DNA from: VMDH01 sp038108875
GTDB lineage: Bacteria; Pseudomonadota; Gammaproteobacteria; Magnimaribacterales; D2472
Assembly: GCA_038108875.1 (NCBI GenBank)
Contig: JAYNII010000002.1
Coordinates: forward strand, 62,001-126,000
Length of the DNA: 64,000 nt
Reading direction: 5' to 3'
Shown piece after piece: positions 8,694-17,489 of the stretch. Under the pieces are notes generated by a model. It had not been told where the DNA came from, ran no database searches, and worked only from the letters and a program-made list of their open reading frames with translations. Made by a program: the position numbers and the translations under genes. The number at the start of each line of letters is the position of its first letter. Within the stretch, counting starts at the first letter, position 1.

Positions 8694-9932
8694 TCATCGG
8701 TCTTCCTTGGCCATTTTGGATCCTACAAAAGAAAGGGCTGCAGAAAATGGTATTGCTAACAAAGGTATTTGAAAAGAAAGAATTGATAAGGCTTTACCTA
8801 GGAAAATAAAACCACTGCCTGAGAAATCTCCCAACCTAACGAGCGCAGTATCAACTAGAACAGTTGATTTGTATCTATTTACTTTTGATAATTGACTAAA
8901 CAAAATCTCTCTGCTTGGCTTGTTATAACCATATTCAAATACTCTTAATATAATCGTGACCATAAAAACCAATCCGATTGTTGGTTGTATTGAATATCCC
9001 ACGTAAACAACCGTAAAAATTAATCCATATAATACAAAGATCTTTTGAATACCTAAAAACCTGACAGCTATGTTGGTTAAAAAAAATTGCGAAAAAACAG
9101 TCAGGATGGCTACAGTCTGTTCAATATTTCCAAAAAACCTAATCCTGTCAGCGCTATCTTGAGACCACTCATTAATTATTGATATTGAAGTAATCCAATG
9201 AATTGTCATTAACCCCGTCCATAGATACATATAAATACCTATGTATCTAATTTGCTTGTTAGTAATAAGGTTACGAAAAGCGTCCACACTATCCCCTCCA
9301 ACAGATTCAGTAATTGATTGCTCTTGTTTTGATCTATGTATCAAAAAGTTTCCTAGCACTAAAGCGAGGGCTAAAAAACAAACCGAAGATATTGAAAAAA
9401 GAGTTACCCCAGAGGTATTGATTGTTTCAGAAAGTGCTTTAGTAATGCCTGAACCCAGAAAACTCCCAATTGAGCCTCCTGCTGCAATTACACCATAAAA
9501 TGCTTTAGATCGCTCTCCTCGAAAAATATTTATAACTAAGACCCAAAAAACAGAAACTACAAAAAAAGAAAAAACATTGCACCAAATATAAAAAAACCTT
9601 GAAAACCAAAGCGAATCATTTAGCTGAAAATACTCTGCTAACAATACAAAAAGAACCAAATTTACGATAAAGAATAAATACGAATAGTTGAATATACCTC
9701 TTAGATTATTTCTGGATGCAATCCAAGAATACACAGGGTTGATTGCTATCATTACAAAAGCCCCAAACCCCAAAAGTAAGGGAAGTATTTCTTCATTCTG
9801 AGCTGCCATATCATTTCTAATTGGCCTCAATATGTACCAAGAACTCAACACAAGAAAGAATAAACAAGAGGCAAGCAAAGAATTTAGGCTGAAACCTGAA
9901 AATAATTTTTTTGAGGTATTGGAGGAGATCAT
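8694..9932 (-). CDS. ATP/ADP-translocase-like MFS transporter
   Basis: 412-residue polytopic membrane protein with about 11-12 hydrophobic segments. The first helix ends in YILRPIRNDM, the signature of the group of free-living bacterial MFS proteins related to nucleotide transporters (NTT family), where RPxRDEMG is typical. True energy-parasite translocases are longer (about 500 residues). The substrate cannot be deduced. It lies directly downstream of tRNA-Lys and convergent with bepA. An ordinary MFS exporter is the alternative. Confidence 0.72.
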   Translation of the reverse strand: MISSNTSKKLFSGFSLNSLLASCLFFLVLSSWYILRPIRNDMAAQNEEILPLLLGFGAFVMIAINPVYSWIASRNNLRGIFNYSYLFFIVNLVLFVLLAEYFQLNDSLWFSRFFYIWCNVFSFFVVSVFWVLVINIFRGERSKAFYGVIAAGGSIGSFLGSGITKALSETINTSGVTLFSISSVCFLALALVLGNFLIHRSKQEQSITESVGGDSVDAFRNLITNKQIRYIGIYMYLWTGLMTIHWITSISIINEWSQDSADRIRFFGNIEQTVAILTVFSQFFLTNIAVRFLGIQKIFVLYGLIFTVVYVGYSIQPTIGLVFMVTIILRVFEYGYNKPSREILFSQLSKVNRYKSTVLVDTALVRLGDFSGSGFIFLGKALSILSFQIPLLAIPFSAALSFVGSKMAKEDR

Positions 9933-9951
9933 CTAATCTAATCCTCTTTAC

Positions 9952-10027
9952 TGGTGGGTCGCACAGGATTCGAACCTGTGACCAATTGGTTAAAAGCCAA
10001 CTGCTCTACCAACTGAGCTAGCGACCC
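9952..10027 (-). tRNA. tRNA-Lys(UUU)
   Basis: Seen directly on the minus strand: a 7-bp acceptor stem GGGTCGC/GCGACCC, D arm with AGCTCAGTTGGTAGAGC, anticodon loop CTTTTAA (anticodon UUU), T arm with GGTTCGAATCC, and an encoded 3' CCA (9954-9952). Length is 76 bases. A tRNA-Lys near the end of the tol-pal-cpoB cluster also occurs in Pseudomonas, so the location is conserved. Confidence 0.98.
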
Positions 10028-10052
10028 ATGATTATCCATAAAAAAGATGGCA

Positions 10053-10697
10053 TTATTCCATATTTTCTAATATCTGCAAGGCTAATGACGCAGCAGGACT
10101 TGAGGGATACTTACTAACTACAAAACGATACTTACTTTCTGCTTCACGAACTCTATTTTGAACTAAATATATATCTCCTATTTTTTTGTGAGCTAGAGGT
10201 ATTCGCCAGTGATCAGGAAAGGAGGTAGTTATAAAAAGGAAATTAAATAGTGCATCCTCTAGATCATTATTATTCATGCTTATTTCAGCCATCCAAAACG
10301 CACTGAGAGGAACCTTGTCGGGATCGTCAAAGTTGTCAACAATAAATTTGAATTCATTGTAAGAATCTGAGTAATTTTTATTGTTGAGATTTTTTAAGGC
10401 ATTGTCATATATCTCATCTAAACTACGCTGATCATTTAAGCCTTCAAACTTAAATCCATCATTATTACGAGTATTAACATTTTGATTAGGATATTCTGAG
10501 TTTGTAGAATTGGAGCCAACTAAATCTTCCTCAAGCTTTTTAATTTTAAAGGACTGACTTTCAATTTCAGAGCGCAGCCGAGCAATTTCTTCCTCTAACT
10601 CTTGAATCTTCATAAAAAGAACATCCTCAAAGTCAGACTGGGAAAAAGTCAGAGGACAAATAACTATCGAGAAAAAAATTAAAAAGAAAACTTTCAA
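10053..10697 (-). CDS. cpoB: CpoB (YbgF), periplasmic division coordinator
   Basis: 214-residue secreted protein: signal peptide to about residue 20, then a coiled coil rich in Glu/Lys/Ile (about 25-65), a low-complexity linker, and a C-terminal TPR-like domain (about 90-214) with the pattern FWMAEISMNNNDLEDAL. In E. coli CpoB links PBP1B, LpoB and TolA to coordinate peptidoglycan synthesis with outer membrane constriction. It follows pal by eight bases. Confidence 0.92.
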   Translation of the reverse strand: MKVFFLIFFSIVICPLTFSQSDFEDVLFMKIQELEEEIARLRSEIESQSFKIKKLEEDLVGSNSTNSEYPNQNVNTRNNDGFKFEGLNDQRSLDEIYDNALKNLNNKNYSDSYNEFKFIVDNFDDPDKVPLSAFWMAEISMNNNDLEDALFNFLFITTSFPDHWRIPLAHKKIGDIYLVQNRVREAESKYRFVVSKYPSSPAASLALQILENME

Positions 10698-10705
10698 ATC
10701 AAAGA

Positions 10706-11203
10706 TTATTTAATTTCAACCCTTCTATTTTTGGCCCAAGAAGATTCATTAGAACCAAGAGCAGCCGGCCTCTCCTCTCCAAAACTTCTAACAGTTAATC
10801 TATTGGCGCTTATTCCAAGAGTTTTTAAGTAATCTGCTACAGCTTCAGCTCTTCTTTGACCAAGAGCTAAGTTATACTCTCTTGTTCCTCTCTCATCAGC
10901 GTGGCCCGCTAGAGTAATTGATAGTCTTTGATTTTCTCCTAATAGATCAGCAAGGCTTTTTAGAGCTTGAAGTGATTTACTGCTAAGTCTATATGAATCA
11001 TATTCAAAATAAACGGTTGCATTTGCTAGTAATGCTTGTTCGGATGTAGATCTCTCAGCAGAAGAAGAAATATCTCCTGAAGAAATAGAGACCCCACGAA
11101 CTCCCTCGTTGTTTACAGTTTCTGAAGATTTTTTTATAGAACTACAAGATGCAATAAAAAAAACTGTTAAAAAAATGCCTAGTGTTACTCTTGAATTTAT
11201 CAT
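10706..11203 (-). CDS. pal: Pal, peptidoglycan-associated lipoprotein
   Basis: 165-residue outer membrane lipoprotein with lipobox IASC (Cys20) and an OmpA-like peptidoglycan-binding domain from about residue 60. YFEYDSYRLS, LAGHADERGTREYNLALGQRRA and RRVEIK are the usual Pal motifs, including the Asp and Arg that bind diaminopimelate. It lies 13 bases after tolB and works with TolB and TolA in outer membrane constriction. Confidence 0.97.
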   Translation of the reverse strand: MINSRVTLGIFLTVFFIASCSSIKKSSETVNNEGVRGVSISSGDISSSAERSTSEQALLANATVYFEYDSYRLSSKSLQALKSLADLLGENQRLSITLAGHADERGTREYNLALGQRRAEAVADYLKTLGISANRLTVRSFGEERPAALGSNESSWAKNRRVEIK

Positions 11204-11216
11204 AAATATATTTCCT

Positions 11217-12497
11217 TTACCTTATGTAATATGACCAAGCCGGCTCTCTAACTTTGCCATTTTTAATTGGGTACCTGAATTTAGCTCCGCTTAAACTGAA
11301 ACCAGCCAATAAAGAGTCGGCTCCGTCTGTAATTGCATAGACTATCATATTCCCATTCGGAGCAACACTAGGTGACTCATCTAATTTAGCATCCGTTAGA
11401 GGCCTTAAAAATCTTTCATTAGCATATTGCAATGCAATCTGAAATTGCCCCTTATCGTTACGATGTACAAAAATCAAGCCATCATCATTGGGAAGATAAC
11501 TTCCTTTAGCATTGTAAGAACCCTCAAAAGTAAGCCTTTCTGGGTTGTTGCGTAACTTACTCAGATTTAACTCATACAATTGTGGTCCCCCTGCCCGAGA
11601 GCTTGTAAACAATAATTTATCTCCTTTTGAAGACCATGAAGATTCGGTATCTATAGCAAAATGGTTTGTAATTCTCGTCAGGGCCTTATCCTTGAGTCTA
11701 AGAATGTAAATTTCAGCATTTCCATCATCATAAAGAGTTAGGGACAAGTATTTACCATCGGGTGAAAAAGCTGGGGCACTAATCTGAGTTCCTCTTTCAA
11801 GTACTCTTTCTCTTTTTCCAGATGAAATTTCCTGAATGTAAACTGCAGCTTCTCCTGATTCAAAGGAAACATATGCAACCCACTTTGAATCTCTTGACCA
11901 TGTTGGAGAAATGATAGGCTGATCACTTTCTAACAAAATCTGTTCATTTGCGCCATCAGAATCTGCAAGCATAAGTTGAAAAAACTTTTCCCTGTTTTCA
12001 GTACGCTCAACTACATAGAGTAGTTTTGTAGCAGCAATACCTCTAATGCCTGTTATGACTTCAAAAATACCATCTGAAGCATAGTGAGCTAATTGTCTAA
12101 TTTGATTAGGAATTCCAAAAATTTTTGATTCTCTGATGAGCTTTCCCTTTGATACATCAAAAACCCTATATTCAAGTCTTAAACCTGATTCCTCCTCTTT
12201 GAATAACTCAGTGATTGCTATGAAATCAATCTTCATTAATTTCCAGAGAGTAAATGGAAGCTCCGCATCTTTTACAGCATCTGATTCTGCCTCATTAATA
12301 ATTGTAAAATCACCTGTTCTAACTAGATCTTGCTGAATAATATAATTTATAGTTGCCGCTTGTTCTTTATCAGATTCTGATTTTGCTATGATTCCCAACT
12401 TAAAGGGATTATTCGAGCCTTGAGTAATTTCGATCATTAATTGCGCTTCAGCAAAATTAACTAAAAAAAGTACAAAAAAAGTAAGTGTATGTTTCAT
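11217..12497 (-). CDS. tolB: TolB, periplasmic beta-propeller
   Basis: 426-residue periplasmic protein (E. coli 430): signal peptide (1-18), N-terminal alpha/beta domain (about 20-160), then a six-bladed propeller with repeated motifs such as SPTWSRDSKWVAYVS, FSPDGKYLSLT and WSSKGDKLLFTS. TolB shuttles between Pal and TolA. Its start overlaps the tolA end by four bases (ATGA), so coupling is likely. Confidence 0.97.
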   Translation of the reverse strand: MKHTLTFFVLFLVNFAEAQLMIEITQGSNNPFKLGIIAKSESDKEQAATINYIIQQDLVRTGDFTIINEAESDAVKDAELPFTLWKLMKIDFIAITELFKEEESGLRLEYRVFDVSKGKLIRESKIFGIPNQIRQLAHYASDGIFEVITGIRGIAATKLLYVVERTENREKFFQLMLADSDGANEQILLESDQPIISPTWSRDSKWVAYVSFESGEAAVYIQEISSGKRERVLERGTQISAPAFSPDGKYLSLTLYDDGNAEIYILRLKDKALTRITNHFAIDTESSWSSKGDKLLFTSSRAGGPQLYELNLSKLRNNPERLTFEGSYNAKGSYLPNDDGLIFVHRNDKGQFQIALQYANERFLRPLTDAKLDESPSVAPNGNMIVYAITDGADSLLAGFSLSGAKFRYPIKNGKVREPAWSYYIR

Positions 12498-13105
12498 GGA
12501 TTAAAATTTAATATAAATACTTTGAATTCTGATTCATACATCTCATTTGTTAAACTTTCAAAGAAAGTAAACTTGTCCACTCTCTTGATTGCTGATAAAC
12601 CAGAATTATCAAACCTTATGTTTCCACTGCTCTTATGTAATTGATAAGTTATTATCTTACCAGTCTTGTTAACTTTTAATAAAAATTGAGCTGATAAACC
12701 GTCCTGAATATTTATGGGTTTTCTCCAGGCTGCTTCAACTGTATCTATAATTTTATTTACAAAGTATTGAGTCGTTAATTCCTTGCTTGAATCTTGTGAT
12801 ACATCTTCCTTTACCTGTTCAACATCCGAATAAATCATCTCCATCGGAGAAAGAACTGGCACAGACAAATTAAATTCACTAACTCTACTCTCTAATACTT
12901 TATTATTAACAATTGGTTTTGGAGCAGAAGTTGTTTTTGGAGTTGCCTGAGTCTTCTCTTGAACCAATGAAACATTTATTGGGGCATGAATAAGAGTTTG
13001 AGAAGTTCCGAAATCACTAAAGTTGAGATAAGCATATATAAAAATAAATGCGTGTAAAAAAAATGAAAAAACTCCACTTTTCAGATAAGCGGGATTAGAT
13101 ATCAT
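12494..13105 (-). CDS. tolA: TolA, short form
   Basis: 203-residue TolA with one N-terminal membrane segment (about 10-28), a linker of roughly 70 residues and a C-terminal TonB/TolA-like domain (about 115-203) with VEAAWRKP and LKVNKTGKI. E. coli TolA has 421 residues because of a long helical Lys/Ala-rich domain II; that domain is almost entirely missing here. Function as energised link from TolQR to TolB/Pal is inferred from position and ends. Overlaps tolR by 11 bases. Confidence 0.9.
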   Translation of the reverse strand: MISNPAYLKSGVFSFFLHAFIFIYAYLNFSDFGTSQTLIHAPINVSLVQEKTQATPKTTSAPKPIVNNKVLESRVSEFNLSVPVLSPMEMIYSDVEQVKEDVSQDSSKELTTQYFVNKIIDTVEAAWRKPINIQDGLSAQFLLKVNKTGKIITYQLHKSSGNIRFDNSGLSAIKRVDKFTFFESLTNEMYESEFKVFILNFNP

Positions 13106-13523
13106 ACCCAGTGGTCACAATACCAACATTTCTAATCCCAATACTTTGAATAGACGCCAAGGCTTGGGCCACTTTTTCAAAAGGAACAGAACGATCACTT
13201 TTGATTACAATTTCAATCTCTGGATTGGCATCGAAAATAAGTGAAACCTTAGAACGCAACTCTGAGAGAGACATAGGAAGTAATTCTTCTCCCAAATTCA
13301 AAAAATACTCTCCAAATTTATCAATAGACACCACTAGTGGTTCGCTCTCGATTGTCATTTTAGTTGTATCGGTTTGAGGCAAGTCAACGTCTACTCCTTG
13401 AATGAGCAAAGGAGAAAGAATCATAAATATGATTAGTAAAACTAGCATAACATCAATATATGGAACGACATTTATTTCAGAATGAAGACGTCTTTTATTA
13501 AGATCATTTTCGAGAATGTGCAT
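13095..13523 (-). CDS. tolR: TolR, proton-motive force coupling protein
   Basis: 142-residue ExbD/TolR protein with one N-terminal membrane helix preceded by NVVPYIDVMLVLLIIFM, which contains the conserved proton-channel aspartate. The periplasmic domain follows (about 50-142). It forms the stator/rotor complex with TolQ and energises TolA. Its start overlaps the tolQ stop by one base. Confidence 0.96.
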   Translation of the reverse strand: MHILENDLNKRRLHSEINVVPYIDVMLVLLIIFMILSPLLIQGVDVDLPQTDTTKMTIESEPLVVSIDKFGEYFLNLGEELLPMSLSELRSKVSLIFDANPEIEIVIKSDRSVPFEKVAQALASIQSIGIRNVGIVTTGYDI

Positions 13524-14191
13524 TATTTCCTAGTTACCTCACGGTAGAGTATGCTTACCAGCTCTTCACCAAAAATAAGAAGAGATTTTATGTTTTTATC
13601 TGCCAGAGAAACATATCTGTTATAAGCTAGCAAAGCAGGTATTGCTGCAAAAAGACCTAATGCTGTTGCAACAAGTGCTTCAGATATTCCAGGCGCAACT
13701 GCGTTGATAGTTGCCTGAGTTGCATCTGAGAGGCCTACAAAAGAATTTACAATTCCTAGAACTGTTCCAAACAAACCTATATAGGGGCTTACAGATCCGA
13801 TATTAGCAAGTAATTGAAGGTGCTTGTTAAAATTCTCTTCCTCTTTTGCAACTCTTACCTTAATAGATCTTTGAACACTATCTAAATCGTCAACAGAAAT
13901 TACAGAATCCTGCTTTAATCGAGAGTATTCAAGCAAAGCATCTTGAAATACTCTTTGGGTGCTTCCGTAACGCTTGTTATCTGCATTAATTTTATGCAAT
14001 GCCTCTAGATCCTTACTTCCCCAGAAAGTTTGATCAAATGACTTATTAACTTTACTAAGACTATTAAAAAACTGCCATCTTTCAAAAATAACAAGCCAAG
14101 AGACAATTGATGCAGAAAGCAAAATAATCATAACCAGTTGAACAATCAATGAAGCATCTAAGAACATTTGGATTAAATTTAATTCATTCAT
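13523..14191 (-). CDS. tolQ: TolQ, proton channel subunit
   Basis: 222-residue MotA/TolQ/ExbB membrane protein with three transmembrane helices (about 13-35, 130-155, 168-190). The family segment GLFGTVLGIVNSF and the conserved EALVATALGLFAAIPA are present. It makes the pentameric proton channel with TolR. It lies two bases downstream of ybgC. Confidence 0.97.
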   Translation of the reverse strand: MNELNLIQMFLDASLIVQLVMIILLSASIVSWLVIFERWQFFNSLSKVNKSFDQTFWGSKDLEALHKINADNKRYGSTQRVFQDALLEYSRLKQDSVISVDDLDSVQRSIKVRVAKEEENFNKHLQLLANIGSVSPYIGLFGTVLGIVNSFVGLSDATQATINAVAPGISEALVATALGLFAAIPALLAYNRYVSLADKNIKSLLIFGEELVSILYREVTRK

Positions 14192-14193
14192 GG

Positions 14194-14589
14194 TTATATC
14201 CTATTAAGAAATGGTTGAGGAAATCCTACTGGTTTTCCTTGTCGACTGTCTATATAACATATTTCAACCTTAGCTTTTGCTAAAACGGTGTCTTCTCTAA
14301 TAAGATCTTGGACAAAGACACACCTTGCTTTAGAGATTTTTACCACTTCTGATTTTATCAAAAGCTCGTCTTCAAGTTTAGCGGGCTTAATGTATTTAAG
14401 GTAAACATCTTTAACCACAAAAAAACCCTTACTATCTGTGCTTTGTAGAATGCCAATGTCATTTAAAAACTGACTTCTAGCTCTTTCAAAGAATTTAAGA
14501 TAATTTGCATGATACACAAAACCTTGAAAATCGGTATCTTCAACAAAAACCTTTAAGTTAAATGGATTAATTTGTTGAGGTGTTTTCAT
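14194..14589 (-). CDS. ybgC: YbgC, acyl-CoA thioesterase
   Basis: 131-residue hot-dog fold thioesterase. The active-site segment DTDFQGFVYHANYLKFFERAR matches the family motif with the catalytic Asp. YbgC acts on acyl-CoA or acyl-ACP and associates with phospholipid synthesis enzymes. It is the first gene of the tol block, as in E. coli and Pseudomonas. Its start overlaps the upstream nuclease gene by 23 bases. Confidence 0.95.
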   Translation of the reverse strand: MKTPQQINPFNLKVFVEDTDFQGFVYHANYLKFFERARSQFLNDIGILQSTDSKGFFVVKDVYLKYIKPAKLEDELLIKSEVVKISKARCVFVQDLIREDTVLAKAKVEICYIDSRQGKPVGFPQPFLNRI

Positions 14590-14986
14590 GAGTCAAGATA
14601 TCCTCTTGATAAAGTTCTCTAAGAACTTCTAAAAAATCATCCCACAACAAATCAATCTTTATGTTACTCGATAAGTTTGGGTTTAAAGTTGCGGCTGAAA
14701 TCCTTACTTTTATAGGACGACGATTAAATTTATAGACAAGGGCAGAGAATTCTTTTTCTCCAGTTGCATTGGCAACCTGTTCCCACCACTCCTCTAATGG
14801 CTCAGAGCCTGTTCCATATCTTTTACATTCAAGGCACCAACGACCTAATTTTAGATCAGGGAGTTCTTTTGTTCTGGTTTGCTCTAAAATTCTTCTGACT
14901 GGATTCTTTAAATTTAGAGCGTCTTGCAATAAATTCCCTATCTCTCTTTCAAAATTTGCCCCTTTGGTTCTTGAATTAATTGCCAC
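14567..14986 (-). CDS. Phage-type PDDEXK nuclease, putative Holliday junction resolvase
   Basis: 139-residue protein with a readable PDDEXK nuclease core: KGANFEREIGNLL (Glu15), LPDLK (Asp44) and CLECKRY (Glu53-x-Lys55), then an EEWWEQ helix and a strand with ALVYKFNRRP. This layout resembles Hjc-like and phage-encoded putative Holliday junction resolvases rather than RuvC, which is a different fold. It occupies the place where ruvC-ruvA-ruvB stand between yebC and ybgC in Pseudomonas and E. coli. It overlaps yebC by one base and ybgC by 23, so it is a settled operon member. The resolvase role is inferred. Confidence 0.75.
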   Translation of the reverse strand: MAINSRTKGANFEREIGNLLQDALNLKNPVRRILEQTRTKELPDLKLGRWCLECKRYGTGSEPLEEWWEQVANATGEKEFSALVYKFNRRPIKVRISAATLNPNLSSNIKIDLLWDDFLEVLRELYQEDILTHENTSTN

Positions 14987-15723
14987 TATTCTTCAAAAAG
15001 ATTGTCAGGAAATTCTATATTCGAAAAAACTTCTTGAACATCATCAATTTCTTCTATGTATTCAATTAATTTTATAACCTTTTCAGCTAGTTCATTATCT
15101 GCATAGATTAAAGTCTTCGGTTTCATAATTACTTGAGTTGATTCAATCTCAATACCCTTAGCTTTTAAGCCATCATTAACCTCATGCAATGCATTAGGGC
15201 GACAGAATACTTCTGCATCTAAACCTGAATAAATTAAGTCTTCTCCTCCTGCATCAATGACATGCTCAAGTAATTCTTCTTCAGGAAGTTGGGATTTTAT
15301 ATGAATAGATCCAATTTTCTCAAACAAATAGGCAACTGAGCCATCGGTTCCCAAATTTCCACCATATTTTGTGAAGGCATGTCTAACGTCTGCTACGGTT
15401 CGATTCCTATTATCGGTCATTGTTTCTACTAAAATAGCAACTCCACTTGGACCATAGCCTTCGTAAACTACTTCTTCAAGATTTGAGTTATCATCATTGC
15501 CTGCTCCACGTTGAATGGCTCTGTTAATAGTGTCCTTAGGCATGTTTTCAGCATTTGCTTTGTCTAAGGCAAGTCGCAATCTGGGGTTATCCTCTGGTAG
15601 AGGACCTCCGTTTTTGGAAGCAATAGTTATTTCTCTAATTAACTTAGTGTAGACCTTGCCTTTTTTTGCATCCTGTCGGGCTTTTCTATGTTTTATATTT
15701 GCCCATTTAGAATGACCTGCCAT
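14986..15723 (-). CDS. yebC: YebC/PmpR-family regulator or translation factor
   Basis: 245-residue YebC (TACO1) family protein. The N-terminus MAGHSKWANIKHRKARQDAKKGK and the segment VEVVYEGYGPSG-like EEVVYEGYGPSGVAI are diagnostic. Family members are described as DNA-binding regulators and, more recently, as ribosome-associated factors easing proline-rich translation. Its start overlaps the aspS stop by one base. In the usual order ruvC follows; here a PDDEXK nuclease does. Confidence 0.95.
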   Translation of the reverse strand: MAGHSKWANIKHRKARQDAKKGKVYTKLIREITIASKNGGPLPEDNPRLRLALDKANAENMPKDTINRAIQRGAGNDDNSNLEEVVYEGYGPSGVAILVETMTDNRNRTVADVRHAFTKYGGNLGTDGSVAYLFEKIGSIHIKSQLPEEELLEHVIDAGGEDLIYSGLDAEVFCRPNALHEVNDGLKAKGIEIESTQVIMKPKTLIYADNELAEKVIKLIEYIEEIDDVQEVFSNIEFPDNLFEE

Positions 15724-17489
15724 TAGTTTTCCTTGTTGAAGGTCGATCTAATATGCAGTTCATCTAGCTGCTGATCTGAAACAGTGCTAGGAGCACCCGT
15801 TAGAAGACAAGTAGCGCTTTGCGTCTTAGGAAAAGCAATGACATCTCTAATATTTTGTGTGCCAGTTAATAACATTGCTATACGATCTAACCCTAAAGCA
15901 ATTCCCCCATGTGGAGGGCAGCCAGATTCTAGCGCACTAAGCAAAAATCCAAATTTCTCTTTTGCCTCTGATTTACTAATCTTTAAAATCTTAAAAATTT
16001 CCATTTGGGTTTCTGCATCGTAAACCCTAAGCGAGCCTCCTCCTATCTCATATCCATTTAAAACAATATCATAAGCGCAAGCCAGTGCAGATTCGGGATT
16101 GTCACGTAGGTCAGAAATCCCTCTTAAAGGTAAAGTAAATGGATGATGTAAAGAAGTTAGATTGCCGTCTTTATCTGTTTCAAACATTGGGAAATTTATT
16201 ATCCATAAGGGAGCCCATTCATGAGTATATAAATTTAAATCTGAGCCAATTTTTCTTATCAAACTGCTCATAGATAAATTTACAGTGCCTGAGAGGCCTG
16301 CGCCAAAGAATATCAAGTCTCCCGTCTTAGCTTGTGAATACTCTAATAAAGCTTCAACACACCGTTTTGATAAAAATTTAAGTATCGGTGATTGAAGGCC
16401 TTCAGAAGAATTAATGTCGTTAATCTTAATGTAAGCTAATCCTTTAGCTCCTAGTTTGCCAACAAAATTAGTATATTCATCAATCTGGCTTCTTGTCAGA
16501 CTATTCCCTCCAGGTATTTTCAATGCAACTACCCTACTTTTGGAATCATTTGCCGGATCAGAAAAAACCTTAAATTCCTCATTTTTAACTAGTTCATCAA
16601 TAGCCTTGAGTTCTAGAGGAATTCTAAGATCTGGCTTATCAGATCCGTATCTATCGATTGCGTCTGCATAAGTTAACCTTGGTATTTCTTGAATCTTATA
16701 GTTAGCAAACATACTGAGGAGCTTATTTAGCATACCGCTTGCTAAAGAGATGATGTCCTCTTGAGAGATAAAAGAGGCTTCAATATCAATCTGGGTAAAC
16801 TCAGGCTGTCTATCAGCTCTCAAATCTTCATCTCTAAAGCAACGCGCTATCTGATAGTATTTATCAAATCCTGACATCATTAAAAGCTGTTTAAATAGCT
16901 GAGGAGACTGAGGTAGGGCATAAAAATTCCCAGGATTTACTCTACTTGGTACTAAATAATCTCTAGCTCCTTCAGGAGTTGCCTTGGTTAGAATGGGCGT
17001 CTCAAATTCCAAGAAATTATTTTCTTCAAGATAGCGCCTAACCTCAGAGACAATCTTTGAGCGCTTTATAATTCTTTGCTGTGATTCAGGTCTCCTTAAA
17101 TCTAAAAAGCGAAATTTCAAACGAACATCTTCATTGATATCTTGATGTTCATCTAAAGGAAACTGAGGGGTAACAGCTTTGCTAAATACGGAAATTTCTT
17201 CTGCGAAAATCTCTATTTCCCCAGTTTTCATTTTAGGATTTACAGTCTCCTTGGATCTCCCTTGAACCTTTCCTACGATACTTACTACATACTCGCTTCT
17301 ACAGCCATCAGCAATTTTAAAAGCTTCTAGTTGATTAGGATTGAATACAACCTGAACAATTCCCTCTTTATCTCTTATGTCTAAAAAAATGACTCCTCCG
17401 TGATCTCTTCTCCTATGGAGCCACCCACATATGGTTACATTGGACCCTATATGTTTGGTAGTTATTTCCCCGCAATAGTTTGTTCTCAT
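15723..17489 (-). CDS. aspS: AspS, aspartyl-tRNA synthetase
   Basis: 588-residue bacterial-type class II synthetase. Order of parts: N-terminal OB anticodon domain (CGWLHRRRDHGGVIFLDIRD), catalytic motif 2 (QIARCFRDEDLRADRQPEFTQID, about 212-234), the bacterial GAD insertion (about 285-420) and motif 3 (GGIALGLDRIAM). It follows the fmdB-like gene by zero bases and precedes yebC. Length matches E. coli AspS (590). Confidence 0.97.
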   Translation of the reverse strand: MRTNYCGEITTKHIGSNVTICGWLHRRRDHGGVIFLDIRDKEGIVQVVFNPNQLEAFKIADGCRSEYVVSIVGKVQGRSKETVNPKMKTGEIEIFAEEISVFSKAVTPQFPLDEHQDINEDVRLKFRFLDLRRPESQQRIIKRSKIVSEVRRYLEENNFLEFETPILTKATPEGARDYLVPSRVNPGNFYALPQSPQLFKQLLMMSGFDKYYQIARCFRDEDLRADRQPEFTQIDIEASFISQEDIISLASGMLNKLLSMFANYKIQEIPRLTYADAIDRYGSDKPDLRIPLELKAIDELVKNEEFKVFSDPANDSKSRVVALKIPGGNSLTRSQIDEYTNFVGKLGAKGLAYIKINDINSSEGLQSPILKFLSKRCVEALLEYSQAKTGDLIFFGAGLSGTVNLSMSSLIRKIGSDLNLYTHEWAPLWIINFPMFETDKDGNLTSLHHPFTLPLRGISDLRDNPESALACAYDIVLNGYEIGGGSLRVYDAETQMEIFKILKISKSEAKEKFGFLLSALESGCPPHGGIALGLDRIAMLLTGTQNIRDVIAFPKTQSATCLLTGAPSTVSDQQLDELHIRSTFNKEN

